Shown piece by piece: positions 1 to 9,807 of a stretch of DNA of 64,000 bases (positions are counted from its first letter, which is position 1; the number at the start of each line of letters is the position of its first letter). The position numbers were made by a program, and so were the translations under genes. The DNA comes from Levilactobacillus namurensis (GTDB lineage: Bacteria > Bacillota > Bacilli > Lactobacillales > Lactobacillaceae), in the NCBI RefSeq assembly GCF_032197885.1, contig NZ_CP134159.1, positions 1,674,001 through 1,738,000 on the forward strand. Direction: 5' to 3'. Under the pieces are notes generated by a model. That model made no database searches. It saw only the letters and a program-made list of their open reading frames with translations, and was not told the origin of the DNA.

Positions 1-68
1 CGTTTTTCAATATAACACGCTGTTGTGAGGTGTTCAAGGGGCTAGCTTGAATTTTTTAAACGTTTTAC

Positions 69-917
69 CTAACCCTCCGCCCGCAACAACGTCACGTCGA
101 CCGTAATCTGCGGGAACGGATCAGCCGCCACCGCCGCCAACCGTGCCTGGTCAGCCCCCCAGTGCATCGGCGTCATCAACATGAGGTCGTCGAAGCGTTC
201 GGGTGCGACAGGGACTTGGTAACGAATCCGCTGACTGGTCGCGTTCGGGTAATGCTGCTGGAAGAGCCGGAGAACGTTGCCGTTATCGTATTGTGCGTGA
301 GCATTCCCGGCCGGGAAGATTGCCTGCCGCAGCTCAATCAGGTAGTCCGCGTTGGGAATGACCTTAAGCAACTGCCCGCCCGGGGCTAAGACCCGGTTGA
401 ACTCCTGATAGGCCGAGGGCGAAAATAAATCTAAAATCGTCGTAAACTGACCCGCACTGAACGGCATCTGGGCCAGATCGGCCACACAGAAGAACGCATT
501 AGTGGCCAGTTGCGTGGCCAAATTGATGCCTGGCTTCGACAGATCAAACCCCACGGCCACGTCGCGACCATCCCGGTGGGCCAAAACATCGGCCAGCGGG
601 GTCCCCTCGCCGCACCCCACGTCTAGAATCGTTTCCGGCTCCGCCGTTAGATGGGCCGCAAATGCGTCGGTGATGCCCCGAAACAGGCCCGCCTGGAGCA
701 TGCGGCGACGGGCAGCTAACATCGCGTCGTCATATTCGCTTTTCACAGCGCGTTGCATAAAGTACAGCATGCCCTTCTTCGACAGGTCCACGTTGTGTCC
801 GTTGGGACAGACTAGGCTGTGTTCCGCCACGTGGTCGTAAGGAGCGTGACATACGGGACACCGAAAGACTGTAGCGTTAGCCGTTAAAAAGGCCGCCGCC
901 CGATCAATTTTTTTCAT
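69..917 (-). CDS. rlmA: 23S rRNA (guanine-N1)-methyltransferase, RlmA family
   Basis: A protein of 282 residues with the two-part RlmA layout. An N-terminal zinc-binding knuckle (Cys20, Cys23, Cys37, His41) is followed by a class I SAM-dependent methyltransferase fold with the glycine-rich motif ILDVGCGEGT at about residues 97-106. Family members methylate N1 of G745 or G748 in 23S rRNA hairpin 35; the second site can affect macrolide (tylosin) response, and I cannot tell which site applies here. The reading frame opens further upstream, but the ATG at 917 has AAGGAGAA just before it and begins the conserved MKKID region. The start lies inside the end of the upstream membrane protein gene, so the two are probably co-transcribed and translationally coupled. 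Confidence 0.88.
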   Translation of the reverse strand: MKKIDRAAAFLTANATVFRCPVCHAPYDHVAEHSLVCPNGHNVDLSKKGMLYFMQRAVKSEYDDAMLAARRRMLQAGLFRGITDAFAAHLTAEPETILDVGCGEGTPLADVLAHRDGRDVAVGFDLSKPGINLATQLATNAFFCVADLAQMPFSAGQFTTILDLFSPSAYQEFNRVLAPGGQLLKVIPNADYLIELRQAIFPAGNAHAQYDNGNVLRLFQQHYPNATSQRIRYQVPVAPERFDDLMLMTPMHWGADQARLAAVAADPFPQITVDVTLLRAEG

Positions 918-2076
918 GACTTTTTTCTCCTTGTTGTGCTTGGGGTTCTGAATACCCCCCAACGAATTCTTGATACCAGCGGAACCCCTGGGTCGCGATG
1001 ACACGAATCACCGCGTATCCCGGAATCCCTAAGATTACCCCGACCACGCCAAATGCCTTCCCCGAAATCAGTAAGACAAAAATAATGGTCAGCGGGTGAA
1101 TCTTAAGGGAACTGCCTAAGACCAATGGTGAAATCAGGCGTCCTTCTAACGTCTGCTCAATCACAAAGACGATCAGGACCTTGACCAGCATCCAGGGGGA
1201 CGCCATGACGGCCACGACCACCACGGGGACCATCGCTAGAAACGACCCCAAATACGGGACCAAGTTCAAGATGCCCGCCGTGATTCCTAACAACAGGGCA
1301 AACTTAAGCCCAATCACCAAGAAGCCTAGGTAGAATAGAACGGCAACCGCAAAGGCCACGATGAGTTGCCCGCGCACATAGTTGCTGACCTGGCGGTTCA
1401 TTTCGACCAATAAGTCAATAGCTGCTTGCCGCCGCTTGATCGGTAACAAGCGACTGAGGTACTGCGGTAACTGGTGCCCATCCCGGAGTAAGTAAAACAG
1501 GATAAAGGGCGCCGTCACCACTGCGACCACCACGCTCGCGATACGGCTGACCACCCCACCAACCGAGGACCAGGTGGTCTTCGCCAGCTGGGAGACGGTC
1601 TGGGAGGACTGATCCCCCAGTTGTTGATTAAACTGGTCCAACTGCTGCCGGATTCCCGTCAACCGTTCATCATTGAGCCAATGCGTCACGGTCCGCGTCA
1701 CTTGGTGCCAGTACTGCGGCCATTCCGTAAGCAGCGTATTGAGCTGGTGTTGCACCAAGGGAACGCCACTTCCGATTCCCCAGACCAGTAGTCCCGCGAC
1801 CAGAACAAAGAGCCCCGTGATCGACCAGGTCCGGGCCACACCGCGCCGTTCCAGCCGATCCACGACGGGATTCAACAAGTAGTACCCCACGCCCGCTAGG
1901 ATAATCGGCAGGCCCACGATTTGAGTGACCACCACGAACGGCGTCGCCAGCCAAGGGACTTTACTTGCCACCAGCAATATGAGTAGAATAAGCAGTATAA
2001 TGGTTAGCGCAGAGACAAGGCGGTTATTCACGACCCAGTGCCAAAACCACGACCGTGGCTTTTGTTCAGATTTCAC
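904..2076 (-). CDS. AI-2E family transporter (PerM/TqsA-like membrane protein)
   Basis: About 390 residues with a short basic N-terminus, several hydrophobic helices, a long soluble segment near residues 110-190 and a C-terminal membrane bundle carrying the family-typical LNLVPYLGSFLAMVPV region. The family exports small solutes; AI-2 export (TqsA) and Na+/H+ exchange have been shown for some members, but the substrate here is unknown. An ATG at 2091 is possible, but GGAAGTGA overlaps it and sits 8 bases before an in-frame GTG at 2076, which I prefer. The gene overlaps the start of rlmA by 14 bases. Confidence 0.85.
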   Translation of the reverse strand: MKSEQKPRSWFWHWVVNNRLVSALTIILLILLILLVASKVPWLATPFVVVTQIVGLPIILAGVGYYLLNPVVDRLERRGVARTWSITGLFVLVAGLLVWGIGSGVPLVQHQLNTLLTEWPQYWHQVTRTVTHWLNDERLTGIRQQLDQFNQQLGDQSSQTVSQLAKTTWSSVGGVVSRIASVVVAVVTAPFILFYLLRDGHQLPQYLSRLLPIKRRQAAIDLLVEMNRQVSNYVRGQLIVAFAVAVLFYLGFLVIGLKFALLLGITAGILNLVPYLGSFLAMVPVVVVAVMASPWMLVKVLIVFVIEQTLEGRLISPLVLGSSLKIHPLTIIFVLLISGKAFGVVGVILGIPGYAVIRVIATQGFRWYQEFVGGYSEPQAQQGEKSHEKN

Positions 2077-2157
2077 AAGCGTCACTTCCATTAAAAATAG
2101 TGGGTTAATTGTACCATATCCTTAGTCACTCTGCCGAACCAACGCTACCTTGAAAGG

Positions 2158-2781
2158 ATGAGAAACTTGCTCTTAGTTGAACCGTTACTCGAAAATTACA
2201 CGTCCCTCCCCGCCGCTATCCAAGCCGGTGCCAAGCGGGTGGCCCTCGCCGACAACCTGGCCGTTGGCGGGACCACCGTCAGTAAAGGTACCATGGGCGA
2301 AGCCGTGCGGTACGCCCACGAACACCAGGTCAGCCTCGACTTGCTGATTGCGCCCCGCGGCGGCCAAGATCCCTACAACGACGTCGAAATCAAAATTATG
2401 GAGGCTGACCTCCTAGAAGCCCAACAATTAGGGGTCGACGGCGTCATCTTCGGCGGACTCACAGCCGCTCGTCAGCTCGACACTGAAGCACTGCGGCCGC
2501 TGGTGGCAGCCGCCGGGGGAATGACCCTGACGCTGAGCACCGCCTTCGACACGATTCGGCCCCAAGACCGCGGGGCCGCCGTAGACTGGCTAGCCGAGCA
2601 GGGTTTCGATCGCGTTCTTAGCGTGGGCGCTTCTCAGGACCGATCGGCCGACTGGACCGCTTCACAGCGGCTCTTGACCAGTGCGGGAATAACGCTAGTC
2701 CCCACCAATGTGGCCCCAGACCAACTGGATCAGGTTGCCGCGCAGCTGAACGTCCACAGCTTCTTAAACGTCCAAGACTAA
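2158..2781 (+). CDS. cutC: CutC family protein (copper homeostasis / TIM barrel)
   Basis: A 207-residue TIM-barrel protein of the CutC family. The N-terminus LLLVEPLLENYTSLPAAIQAGAKRV and the central DGVIFGG segment match the family's barrel strands. CutC was named for copper tolerance in E. coli, a role since disputed; in enterococci it binds Cu(I). This copy is slightly shorter than the usual 210-250 residues. The ATG at 2158 directly abuts the ribosome binding site GAAAGG, so translation more likely begins at the in-frame TTG at 2167, 8 bases downstream. It is divergent from the transporter gene and ends at a strong terminator, so it is monocistronic. Confidence 0.8.
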   Translation: MRNLLLVEPLLENYTSLPAAIQAGAKRVALADNLAVGGTTVSKGTMGEAVRYAHEHQVSLDLLIAPRGGQDPYNDVEIKIMEADLLEAQQLGVDGVIFGGLTAARQLDTEALRPLVAAAGGMTLTLSTAFDTIRPQDRGAAVDWLAEQGFDRVLSVGASQDRSADWTASQRLLTSAGITLVPTNVAPDQLDQVAAQLNVHSFLNVQD

Positions 2782-2832
2782 AATTCAGGTTGCCCAGCTT
2801 ACCTCAGCACTGAGCACTCACTAAACCGTTCA

Positions 2833-2867
2833 AATAGGACTCCCCAACGTTGGGAAGTCCTATTTTT
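2833..2867 (+). terminator. Rho-independent terminator of cutC
   Basis: The arms AATAGGACT and AGTCCTATT flank CCCAACGTTGGG and are followed by a T run. Confidence 0.85.
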
Positions 2868-2890
2868 AGTGCCCGCATTTCCCAACCAAA

Positions 2891-2926
2891 CTAAAAACGG
2901 GAACGTGGCAGTATGCGTTCCCGTTT
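2891..2926 (-). terminator. Rho-independent terminator of xfp
   Basis: The perfect 11-base arms AAACGGGAACG and CGTTCCCGTTT are followed on the minus strand by TTTTTAG. Confidence 0.85.
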
Positions 2927-2957
2927 AAGAAGAAGTGAACCCAAATTTCGTATCGGA

Positions 2958-5336
2958 CTAATCTAGTCCCGACCACCGCCAGTTGTCGACCTCTGGCAAG
3001 TCCCGACCATATTCTCGGATGTAGTCGTGATGCCGTGTCAGCTCATGATCCATCTGAGCAACAAAGTCACCAGCCTGGTCAGCTAACCGCGTTTTTTGAA
3101 TCGCCGACTTCGCTAGATGAAAGCGGTCCAGTTGGTTCAAGACTCGCATATCGAATGGCGTGGTAATATCCCCGTTCTCACGGTACCCATGGAACTCGAT
3201 TTGGTGATTGTGCCGGGTATAGAGTAACCCTCTAAAGGTATTTTCAAACCCGTGGAAGGCAAAGATAACCGGTACGTCTGCAGTAAAGTACTGATCAAAT
3301 TCAGCATCCGTTAAGCCCCGACTATCCTGGTCCATCCCCGCCGGACGCAACCGTAAGATATCGACCACGTTGATAAAGCGGACCCGCAATTGCGGGAAGG
3401 CTTGGTGGAGGAGGTCGATTGCCGCCAACGATTCCATTGTGGCTTCTGTTCCGGCCGCCGCAAAGACGATGTCCGGATTGCCCTGATCGTTAGACGCCCA
3501 CGGGATAATCCCCAAGCCCTGCTTAACCAGAGTCAACGCCTCATCCATGGAGAACCACTGTGGCCGCGGATGCTTAGACGCAACGACCAGGTTGATCTTT
3601 TCGCGAACACGCAACGTCGTGTTCATCACTGCCATTAAGGAATTCGCGTCTGCCGGTGTGTATTCATTAACCAGCTCATGCCCTTTTTCTGCCAGATGAC
3701 CTAACATCCCTGGATCTTGGTGGGTATACCCGTTGTGGTCTTGTTGGAAAGCGTGGGATACGTTCAAAATGTTCAACGATGGGTAATCGTGGCGCCAAGG
3801 CTGTTCGGCAGCCTTCCGTAACCACTTGAAATGTTGCGTTAGCATAGAATCAATCACACGGGTAAAGGCTTCATATGAGGCGAAGAAACCATGTCGGCCC
3901 GTCAAAACGTAACCTTCTAACCATCCCTCGGCTTGGTGTTCGGACAATTGGGCGTCCAAAACCCGTCCAGCCGGGGCCATATCTTCATCATTCGGCGTTT
4001 TGATTGGTTCCAACCACTGCCGTTTTCCATAATCTAACATGCTAAAGAACTTATTAGACTTGGTCTCATCAGGCCCAAAAGCCCGGAAAGAGGACGGGTT
4101 ATCCCGCATGGTCTGCGTCAAAAACTTCGCCAATTCTTCCGTATCCTGCGCATCATGTGCATCTGGGCGCTCAATGGTGACGGCATACTGCCGAACATCG
4201 GGGAGCGTTAGGGGTTGGGGCGCAATCCCGCCGTTAACTACAGGATTCATCGCCATCCGTTGCGTCCCTTGCGGCGCGGTAGCCCGAATCTCTGGTTTCA
4301 AATGTCCCGTCTCATCGAACAACTCCGCTGGTCGATACGACTTTAACCAATCAACTAAGAGCTCTTGATGGTCCATATGGGTAGCGTCGACTGGCACCGG
4401 AACTTGGTGGGCACGGAACGACCCGGCAATTGGCTGATGGTCTAAGTCGAATTGCGGCCCCGTCCAGCCCTTAGGGGACCGTAGAATCAACATCGGCCAC
4501 ACTGGTAGCGTATCGTCGTGTGTTTGGCGCGCATGTTGTTGAATTTCTTGAATCCGAGCAACGATTTGATCCATCACCTCGGCCATTCGTTGGTGAACAG
4601 CGCGTTCATCAGCTGCCTGACCGTCCGTCTCAACGAAGTACGGTTGCCACCCCATTCCGTTAAAGTAATTCGTTAATTCCGTATCCGTCATCCGGGAGAG
4701 AATCGTAGGGTTAGAAATCTTAAACCCGTTTAGATTCAACATTGGCAAGATAGCACCGTCATTGATGGGATTAATGAACTTATTAGAGAACCAAGACGTC
4801 GCCAAGGGGCCCGTTTCGGCTTCCCCGTCACCAATTTCTACCGCCGCAATCTGATTAGGGTTATCCAGAATCGCACCTACTCCGTGAGCAATGGAATACC
4901 CCAATTCACCGCCTTCATGCATCGAGCCCGGTGTTTCGGGTGCCGCATGGGAAGCGACCCCACCTGGGAAGGAGAACTGTTTGAATAGGCGCTGGAGTCC
5001 CGTTTCATCCTGCGTGATGCGGGGATAAATCTCCGAATAACTACCGTCCAAGTAAGCGTTAGACACCATCACCTGACCACCATGTCCAGACCCTTCAATG
5101 TAGAACATCTTGAGATTGAACTTTTTAATGACTCGGTTCAAATGAGCGTACATAAAGTTTTGTGACGCAATCGTCCCCCAATGACCAATGGGTTTAAACT
5201 TCACATCATCTGCCCGTAACGGTCGTTTAAGCAACGGGTTATCCCGCAGATATAATTGCCCTACCGAAATGTAGTTTGCAGCACGCCAATACCGATCAAC
5301 CTGGTTCAAATAAGCTTGCGAGTCAAAATCTGTCAT
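2958..5336 (-). CDS. xfp: Xylulose-5-phosphate / fructose-6-phosphate phosphoketolase
   Basis: At 792 residues this has the full length of bacterial phosphoketolases. It cleaves xylulose 5-phosphate (often also fructose 6-phosphate) with phosphate to acetyl phosphate plus glyceraldehyde 3-phosphate (or erythrose 4-phosphate), the central step of heterolactic fermentation. Thiamine diphosphate-enzyme signatures are clear: [14 protein letters not shown] at residues 169-182 with [12 protein letters not shown] just after, [11 protein letters not shown] at 151, and a C-terminal [10 protein letters not shown] segment. The ATG has AAGGAGG 7 bases upstream. It stands alone between its own promoter and terminator, downstream of a LysR gene in the same direction. 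A palindrome within its promoter spacer suggests direct repression or activation. Confidence 0.97.
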   Translation of the reverse strand: MTDFDSQAYLNQVDRYWRAANYISVGQLYLRDNPLLKRPLRADDVKFKPIGHWGTIASQNFMYAHLNRVIKKFNLKMFYIEGSGHGGQVMVSNAYLDGSYSEIYPRITQDETGLQRLFKQFSFPGGVASHAAPETPGSMHEGGELGYSIAHGVGAILDNPNQIAAVEIGDGEAETGPLATSWFSNKFINPINDGAILPMLNLNGFKISNPTILSRMTDTELTNYFNGMGWQPYFVETDGQAADERAVHQRMAEVMDQIVARIQEIQQHARQTHDDTLPVWPMLILRSPKGWTGPQFDLDHQPIAGSFRAHQVPVPVDATHMDHQELLVDWLKSYRPAELFDETGHLKPEIRATAPQGTQRMAMNPVVNGGIAPQPLTLPDVRQYAVTIERPDAHDAQDTEELAKFLTQTMRDNPSSFRAFGPDETKSNKFFSMLDYGKRQWLEPIKTPNDEDMAPAGRVLDAQLSEHQAEGWLEGYVLTGRHGFFASYEAFTRVIDSMLTQHFKWLRKAAEQPWRHDYPSLNILNVSHAFQQDHNGYTHQDPGMLGHLAEKGHELVNEYTPADANSLMAVMNTTLRVREKINLVVASKHPRPQWFSMDEALTLVKQGLGIIPWASNDQGNPDIVFAAAGTEATMESLAAIDLLHQAFPQLRVRFINVVDILRLRPAGMDQDSRGLTDAEFDQYFTADVPVIFAFHGFENTFRGLLYTRHNHQIEFHGYRENGDITTPFDMRVLNQLDRFHLAKSAIQKTRLADQAGDFVAQMDHELTRHHDYIREYGRDLPEVDNWRWSGLD

Positions 5337-5377
5337 GAGACTGCCTCCTTGAATTTAAGCGATTCAATCTAACCGTT

Positions 5378-5406
5378 TCTATAATTGGAACGTTCCAATT
5401 AATCAA
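5378..5406 (-). promoter_or_regulatory. xfp promoter with palindromic operator in its spacer
   Basis: On the minus strand, TTGATT (5401-5406) and TATAGA (5378-5383) are 17 bases apart. The spacer is almost exactly the perfect 18-base palindrome AATTGGAACGTTCCAATT (5383-5400). The central CG resembles a CcpA cre site, but the flanking TG/CA of cre is absent; a T-N11-A LysR half-site pattern fits. The leader is about 35 bases. Confidence 0.75.
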
Positions 5407-5502
5407 TGGCTATAGTTTGCGTCCAAATCTCAAGGGAGACAAGGGGTTAGCGATTAGCGTTCTACATAGTAGTCAATAAATTTTATTTATTAAATTATGG
5501 AA

Positions 5503-6327
5503 TTAATCTGTTAAGATTAATTGAATTTGATGACCAACGGCGGCTAATTCTGCATTCAATAAAACATCCGCTTTAAAGTACACCAGATAAAAGTCCCGCT
5601 CAAAATGGGCACCTAGGGGTTGAAACGGTAGCGTAGTAGGCACTAATCGCTGTGACACCACCGTCTGGCCCATCCCTTGTTGAACCAGAGACAAAATAAG
5701 ATTTAAGTTATCTATTTCAATTAACTGCTGGGGAATAATTCCCGCCTCTTTTAGGTAATTTTGGGTGTATTGAAAAGTCCCTGATCCCCGTTCCCGGGTC
5801 AGCCATACTCCCGTTGGTTGGCCCACACAGACCAACTGGTCCTTGGCCAAGGAAACGCGTTCCACGTCATCCGCCGTAACGGGCTTTTCGATCAGACCAA
5901 ACTGAATCTGGTGTGCCTTCAACTCCTTCAAAACCTGTTCCGAATTCGCCATTTTGACCCGCAAAGCGGCCTGGGGAAACTGCGCCTTCAACGCTGGTAA
6001 CAGGGTCGGCAATAACGTTAATGCGGTGGTTTGGGAAGCCCCAATCGTCAGAGCCAAGGTCTTTTGTTGCGTAGCCGCCGTTAACTTTCGTTCCGTCCGG
6101 TGCCAGTCCGTTAACAATCTCGTTGATTCAGTGTAGAGAATTTTAGCCGCCGCAGTCGGGCGAACTTCCCGATTCCCGCGCCGGTCGAATAACTTCACCT
6201 GTAGCTGGGCCTCCAACTGCTTGATTTGATGGGAAACGGTGGGCTGTGTCACGAAAAGCTGAGTCGCTGCTGCGGAGAAACTCCGCGTCTCGTACACTAA
6301 CCTAAAGGCTTCTAGATAGGCAAACAT
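5503..6327 (-). CDS. LysR family transcriptional regulator
   Basis: About 274 residues. An N-terminal winged helix-turn-helix (AYLEAFRLVYETRSFSAAA, then QPTVSHQIKQLE, residues 3-60) is followed by a periplasmic-binding-protein-like effector domain. There are two possible ATGs; the second (6327) is 8 bases after GGAGG and is preferred over the one at 6333, which is only 2 bases away. The next gene downstream on the same strand is xfp, 166 bases on, whose promoter carries a palindrome with LysR-type spacing. Control of xfp by this protein is a reasonable inference but not shown. The effector cannot be read from the sequence. Confidence 0.9.
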   Translation of the reverse strand: MFAYLEAFRLVYETRSFSAAATQLFVTQPTVSHQIKQLEAQLQVKLFDRRGNREVRPTAAAKILYTESTRLLTDWHRTERKLTAATQQKTLALTIGASQTTALTLLPTLLPALKAQFPQAALRVKMANSEQVLKELKAHQIQFGLIEKPVTADDVERVSLAKDQLVCVGQPTGVWLTRERGSGTFQYTQNYLKEAGIIPQQLIEIDNLNLILSLVQQGMGQTVVSQRLVPTTLPFQPLGAHFERDFYLVYFKADVLLNAELAAVGHQIQLILTD

Positions 6328-6421
6328 GTGCATTTCCTCCTGTTCTACACGTCAAGAATCAATTATCCCCATTTTTACCTATCTACGCGTGACTTGCAAC
6401 TTATCTTAACCTTTAGCACCC

Positions 6422-6462
6422 AAAAATCGGCTTTCCCCTCAACCCCAAGGGAAAGCCGATTT
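6422..6462 (-). terminator. Terminator of the HAD-like gene
   Basis: AAATCGGCTTTCCC pairs with GGGAAAGCCGATTT and is followed by TTTTT on the minus strand. Confidence 0.85.
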
Positions 6463-6476
6463 AAATTCTATTCGCC

Positions 6477-6881
6477 CTACAGTGCGGCGCCCACGGCCGG
6501 TTGCCGTTGCGCAACCAACTGCAGTAACTCCGCCGGTGTCTTTTGAAGAAACTCACCGGGGTGCAGGACCCGGTCATCGATGTCGTAATCGCCCTGTCCC
6601 GCCCACGGCTTGCCGAACAATAACCGGTCATACGGCACCTGATGCCGCCGGAGCCATTTCATGGTATTGCGCGCGGTGTAGCGGTTCAGCCGTTCCAAGT
6701 TCCCGTCACTGGTCTGCATCTGCCGCGAAGTGAAGAGCACCACCTGATAGCCTGCGGCCTGGTACTGCCGTAATCGCGTCACCACTGCCGGCTGTGGTGA
6801 CCCGTCCAAGTACCCTTGACTGTCCGGTAAGCCACACAGTGTCTTCGTAATCTCAATTAATAGTCGTCGTTGTTTTTCCAT
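6477..6881 (-). CDS. HAD-like protein of the capsular-biosynthesis phosphatase type, active site degenerate
   Basis: About 134 residues. The later HAD motifs are intact: VVLFTSRQM (motif II), the invariant lysine in LLFGKPWAG, and DIDDRVLHPGEF (motif IV); the last two blocks are characteristic of small HAD proteins annotated as capsular biosynthesis phosphatases. Motif I, normally hDhDxT, reads LLIEITKTL, so the nucleophile Asp is Glu and the acid/base Asp is Thr. That makes ordinary phosphatase activity unlikely. The open frame extends upstream to 6941, but ATG 6881 follows GGGGGGA and begins the conserved region. It is a single gene with its own terminator. Its role is unknown: a regulatory or nucleotide-binding remnant, or an enzyme with altered chemistry. 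Confidence 0.7.
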   Translation of the reverse strand: MEKQRRLLIEITKTLCGLPDSQGYLDGSPQPAVVTRLRQYQAAGYQVVLFTSRQMQTSDGNLERLNRYTARNTMKWLRRHQVPYDRLLFGKPWAGQGDYDIDDRVLHPGEFLQKTPAELLQLVAQRQPAVGAAL

Positions 6882-7073
6882 CCTGATCCCCCCAAGAGTC
6901 AGTCGACCCAGTTCCCCGAATTCAATGTGTTTCAATTTCATTGACCCCTTAATGGGTCAACGCTCAGCATTAAGTCTACGGGACACGGATTCCAGACAAC
7001 AGCGACCACGCTTGGTTTTGGTCGTGACCTTATTTACCCGCCCCGGCCGACTTCAACGAACCGCGTAAAGGAT

Positions 7074-7108
7074 AAAAAAAATCGTTTGCCCTAACGACAA
7101 ACGATTTC
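7074..7108 (-). terminator. Terminator of the rluD-nadK-relQ operon
   Basis: AATCGTTTG and CAAACGATT arms are followed by an 8-T run on the minus strand. Confidence 0.85.
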
Positions 7109-7114
7109 AAACTA

Positions 7115-8014
7115 TTAATTTAAGTGTTCGTGCGCAATGACCCGAGCCATATCAGCGGGCAACGGCGCGTAACAGGTAATCCAGCGTTCCAAGAATGGCT
7201 GGTAGAACCGTAGGCGCGCACAATGGAGCGCCTGCCGGTGAATCCAAGGATTCGATTGCCGGCCGTAAAGCCAATCACCCAAGAGCGGATGGCCAATGGC
7301 TTGACAGTGGACCCGAATCTGATGAGTCCGGCCCGTATGCAACTTCACGGCTAACAGGCTCGCCGTCGCCGATTGCCGCCGGACCCACAACTCCGTCTGC
7401 GCCGCCCGACCATCCGGCCGCACGCAGCGCTTAATGAACGAATCCGCCGCCCGGCCAATCGGCAACTCAACCAGTTGGTGGGTCGGCCGGACCTGACCTT
7501 GTGCGACTGCCACGTAGCGCTTATCCAATTGTCCCAGTTTCAGTTGCTTATCCAGGATGGAATGCGCGAAGTGGTGCTTAGCAAACAACACGGCCCCACT
7601 GGTCTCCCGGTCCAACCGCGTGACGATGTGGGTCACGGTACTGGGGGCGTCAATCTGAATCAGATGCCCCTTCACGCGATTGGCTAAGGTATCGTCCGGG
7701 TAGAGGTGCGACGGGACCGACGCCATCTTAGCGGGCTTATTGACCACCAAGAAGTGCGCGTCTTCGTACAGGATGTCTAGCGGGCCAAAGGAGACGGCAA
7801 CGTGGGCGTTGGGTTGCTCTGGCGGCAACTGTAACCCCACCGTCTGTCCCGGTCGCGCCATGGCGATCACACGCACTGGCTGGCCATCTAACGTGACCAC
7901 CCCACCGTGGAACTTGACCTGCTTCAGGTAGGTGCGCGTCACCCCATGGGCCATTAAGACCGTCCGGACGTGCTCCGGAGCAGTCCCCGTCACTTGCCAC
8001 TCAAAGGCCGTCAT
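7115..8014 (-). CDS. RluA/RluD family pseudouridine synthase (YjbO-like)
   Basis: 299 residues. The catalytic motif [17 protein letters not shown] contains the conserved HxxTRLDxxTSG-like Asp; an S4-like N-terminal region ([17 protein letters not shown] type) and the closing [12 protein letters not shown] and [10 protein letters not shown] blocks are typical of RluA/RluD enzymes. These convert specific uridines in 23S rRNA or tRNA to pseudouridine. The start overlaps the end of nadK by 4 bases, so it is translated with it. The order relQ-nadK-pseudouridine synthase matches the yjbM-yjbN-yjbO block of Bacillus. The exact RNA target cannot be decided from sequence alone. Confidence 0.9.
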   Translation of the reverse strand: MTAFEWQVTGTAPEHVRTVLMAHGVTRTYLKQVKFHGGVVTLDGQPVRVIAMARPGQTVGLQLPPEQPNAHVAVSFGPLDILYEDAHFLVVNKPAKMASVPSHLYPDDTLANRVKGHLIQIDAPSTVTHIVTRLDRETSGAVLFAKHHFAHSILDKQLKLGQLDKRYVAVAQGQVRPTHQLVELPIGRAADSFIKRCVRPDGRAAQTELWVRRQSATASLLAVKLHTGRTHQIRVHCQAIGHPLLGDWLYGRQSNPWIHRQALHCARLRFYQPFLERWITCYAPLPADMARVIAHEHLN

Positions 8015-8814
8015 CGGGCTTCTCTCCCAATAAACGACGACTCGACCCGTTGCCAGAAGTGGGTGTGTCGGTACTCCGCAAACGCGATTCGTTGGCGCGC
8101 AATCCGGTAAGAGATGGCCTTAATGGGCCGTCCTTCGATGCTTAACTGGTCACACATCAAGACGTTATCGGTGGCTTCGGCGGGTTCGACACGAATCCAC
8201 TCGTCCGCCGGAATAATCAACGGGGACCCTAACGTCCGAAAGACCAGATTATTGATCGATGCAATTTCGGCCATCTGAATCGCGTTAAACCGCGGGTTCA
8301 GGACCGCACCACCCACGGACTTGTTATAGGCCGTGGAGCCGGTCGGGGTGGAGATGCACAGCCCGTCGCCCCGAAAACTCTCGAAGAGTTCCCCTTTAAT
8401 ATAAACGTCGGCCACCATGGTCCCTGAAACCTTCTTAATGGTCGACTCATTGAGGGCCAACGCTTGATCTGAGTGGGTTCCGTCCGCGTATTCCACTTCG
8501 ATGTTCAGTAACGGGTAACTGACGCTCTGCCGGTTATCGCGAATCAGGCTTTGAATCAGGTCGTTGACCTCATAGTCCCGCCAATCCGTGTAGAAGCCTA
8601 AGTGACCCGTATGAATCCCCACGAACCGGACTTTATCTAACCGGTCGTTATAGTGGTGGAACGCCGATAACAGGGTTCCATCGCCGCCGACCGTGACCAC
8701 GATGTCTGGATTGAGACTATCGATGGTAATCCCCGCGGCAGTTAACCCGCGGTGCAGAGCCGTGGCCACTTTTCGGGACGACTGCCCATTATTACTAAAA
8801 ATGGAAACTTTCAT
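8011..8814 (-). CDS. nadK: NAD kinase
   Basis: About 267 residues. It phosphorylates NAD to NADP using ATP (or polyphosphate). The diagnostic GGDGTLLS lies at residues 43-50 and is followed by [10 protein letters not shown], the NEST motif, and [12 protein letters not shown] for NAD binding. An upstream ATG at 8820 is only about one base from the ribosome binding site AGGGAAG; the ATG at 8814 is 7 bases away and is preferred. It is the middle gene of a three-gene operon (relQ, nadK, pseudouridine synthase) that links alarmone and cofactor metabolism by position. Confidence 0.95.
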   Translation of the reverse strand: MKVSIFSNNGQSSRKVATALHRGLTAAGITIDSLNPDIVVTVGGDGTLLSAFHHYNDRLDKVRFVGIHTGHLGFYTDWRDYEVNDLIQSLIRDNRQSVSYPLLNIEVEYADGTHSDQALALNESTIKKVSGTMVADVYIKGELFESFRGDGLCISTPTGSTAYNKSVGGAVLNPRFNAIQMAEIASINNLVFRTLGSPLIIPADEWIRVEPAEATDNVLMCDQLSIEGRPIKAISYRIARQRIAFAEYRHTHFWQRVESSFIGREAR

Positions 8815-8826
8815 AAACATTCTTCC

Positions 8827-9468
8827 CTATTTCTGCGGGGAGTTCTTCTCAGCCTGCCCCTGGGGCGAATAATGCTGAGCTTCTTGAATCTCCTCGCGAA
8901 TTTCGGACATTTCCGTGTCCAGCTTAAAGGCGGCTTCGGCGGCCCGTTGTAACCGCCGGCTCAAATCATCCGGAAAGGCACCCTGGTACTTATAATTTAA
9001 CGAGTGCTCAATCGTCGCCCAGAAATTCATGGCTAACGTCCGGACTTGAATCTCAGCTAGAATCTTCTTTTCTCCCGTGACCAACTGCACCGGGTACTCG
9101 ACCACAATGTGGTACGACCGGTAGCCACTAGGCTTTTCGTTATGAATATAATCGCGTTCTTCGAGGATGGTCAAATCCGTTCGTTTCCGGAGCAGATCCA
9201 CGACTTGGTAGATGTCTTCGACGAATTGACACATGATCCGCAGCCCTGCAATGTCTTGCATGTCCTGTTCCAAGCGTTCCTCGGTCACGTGGCGGCGGGT
9301 CATTTTTTCCTTAATGCTGGGAACGGGCTTGACCCGTCCGGTGACGAATTCGATTGGCGAGCGCTGGTTGCGGTTTTCAAACTGCTTGCGCATCCCCCGC
9401 AACTTCACCTTGAGTTCGCTCACTGCCTGTTGATAAGGCAATAAAAATTGGTCCCAATTTTCAATCAT
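8827..9468 (-). CDS. relQ: Small alarmone synthetase RelQ (GTP pyrophosphokinase, YjbM)
   Basis: 213 residues, the usual size of RelQ/SAS1. It makes (p)ppGpp from ATP and GDP/GTP and acts as a homotetramer in characterised species. The synthetase core is visible: RVKPVPSIKEKMTRR (45-59), DIAGLRIMCQFVEDIY (72-87), the G-loop-like YIHNEKPSGYRSYHIVVEYP (108-126) and AEIQVRTLAMNFWATIEHSLNYKY (138-161). There is no hydrolase domain. The frame opens earlier (9519), but ATG 9468 follows GGGGGAAAG and begins the conserved MIENW sequence. It is first in the operon with nadK and divergent from spxH, as in other Firmicutes. Confidence 0.95.
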   Translation of the reverse strand: MIENWDQFLLPYQQAVSELKVKLRGMRKQFENRNQRSPIEFVTGRVKPVPSIKEKMTRRHVTEERLEQDMQDIAGLRIMCQFVEDIYQVVDLLRKRTDLTILEERDYIHNEKPSGYRSYHIVVEYPVQLVTGEKKILAEIQVRTLAMNFWATIEHSLNYKYQGAFPDDLSRRLQRAAEAAFKLDTEMSEIREEIQEAQHYSPQGQAEKNSPQK

Positions 9469-9807
9469 GACGCTTTCCCCCAACCTTGATTCCACGTTAT
9501 CACTTCTCGATTTTACCATATTTTGGAAGGAACTGAATCTAATTACTCATCCCCGCCCCGACAAATTTGCTCACTTTATCTCAAATGCCTGGATTAACTT
9601 TCATGAGGCGTTTGCCTTTACCTCGCCCGCAAAATGTAGCATGATTAAGTTGCGTAAAAAAACTTATCACGTTTGCGAACGGTCATTTACCCGCAAACAA
9701 ACGTTCCGATTGCGTTTTTTGAAATTTTTGCTAATGTAGTAGTGTTGTGATTTTGTATGGTAACCCGTGGTGATTGCCAGCGAGAACAGATATTAGGAGG
9801 AAGCAAT
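9469..9807. promoter_or_regulatory. Divergent relQ / spxH intergenic region
   Basis: 339 bases without a gene. On the plus strand a candidate spxH promoter is TTGCGT, 16 bases, TAATGT with a TGC extension (about 9711-9738). No regulator site could be named; an open frame here (9467-9739) has no ribosome binding site and no recognisable product. Confidence 0.4.

Noticed and set aside
9467..9739. 90-codon frame upstream of spxH
   Set aside because: Starts inside relQ, no ribosome binding site and covers the spxH promoter.
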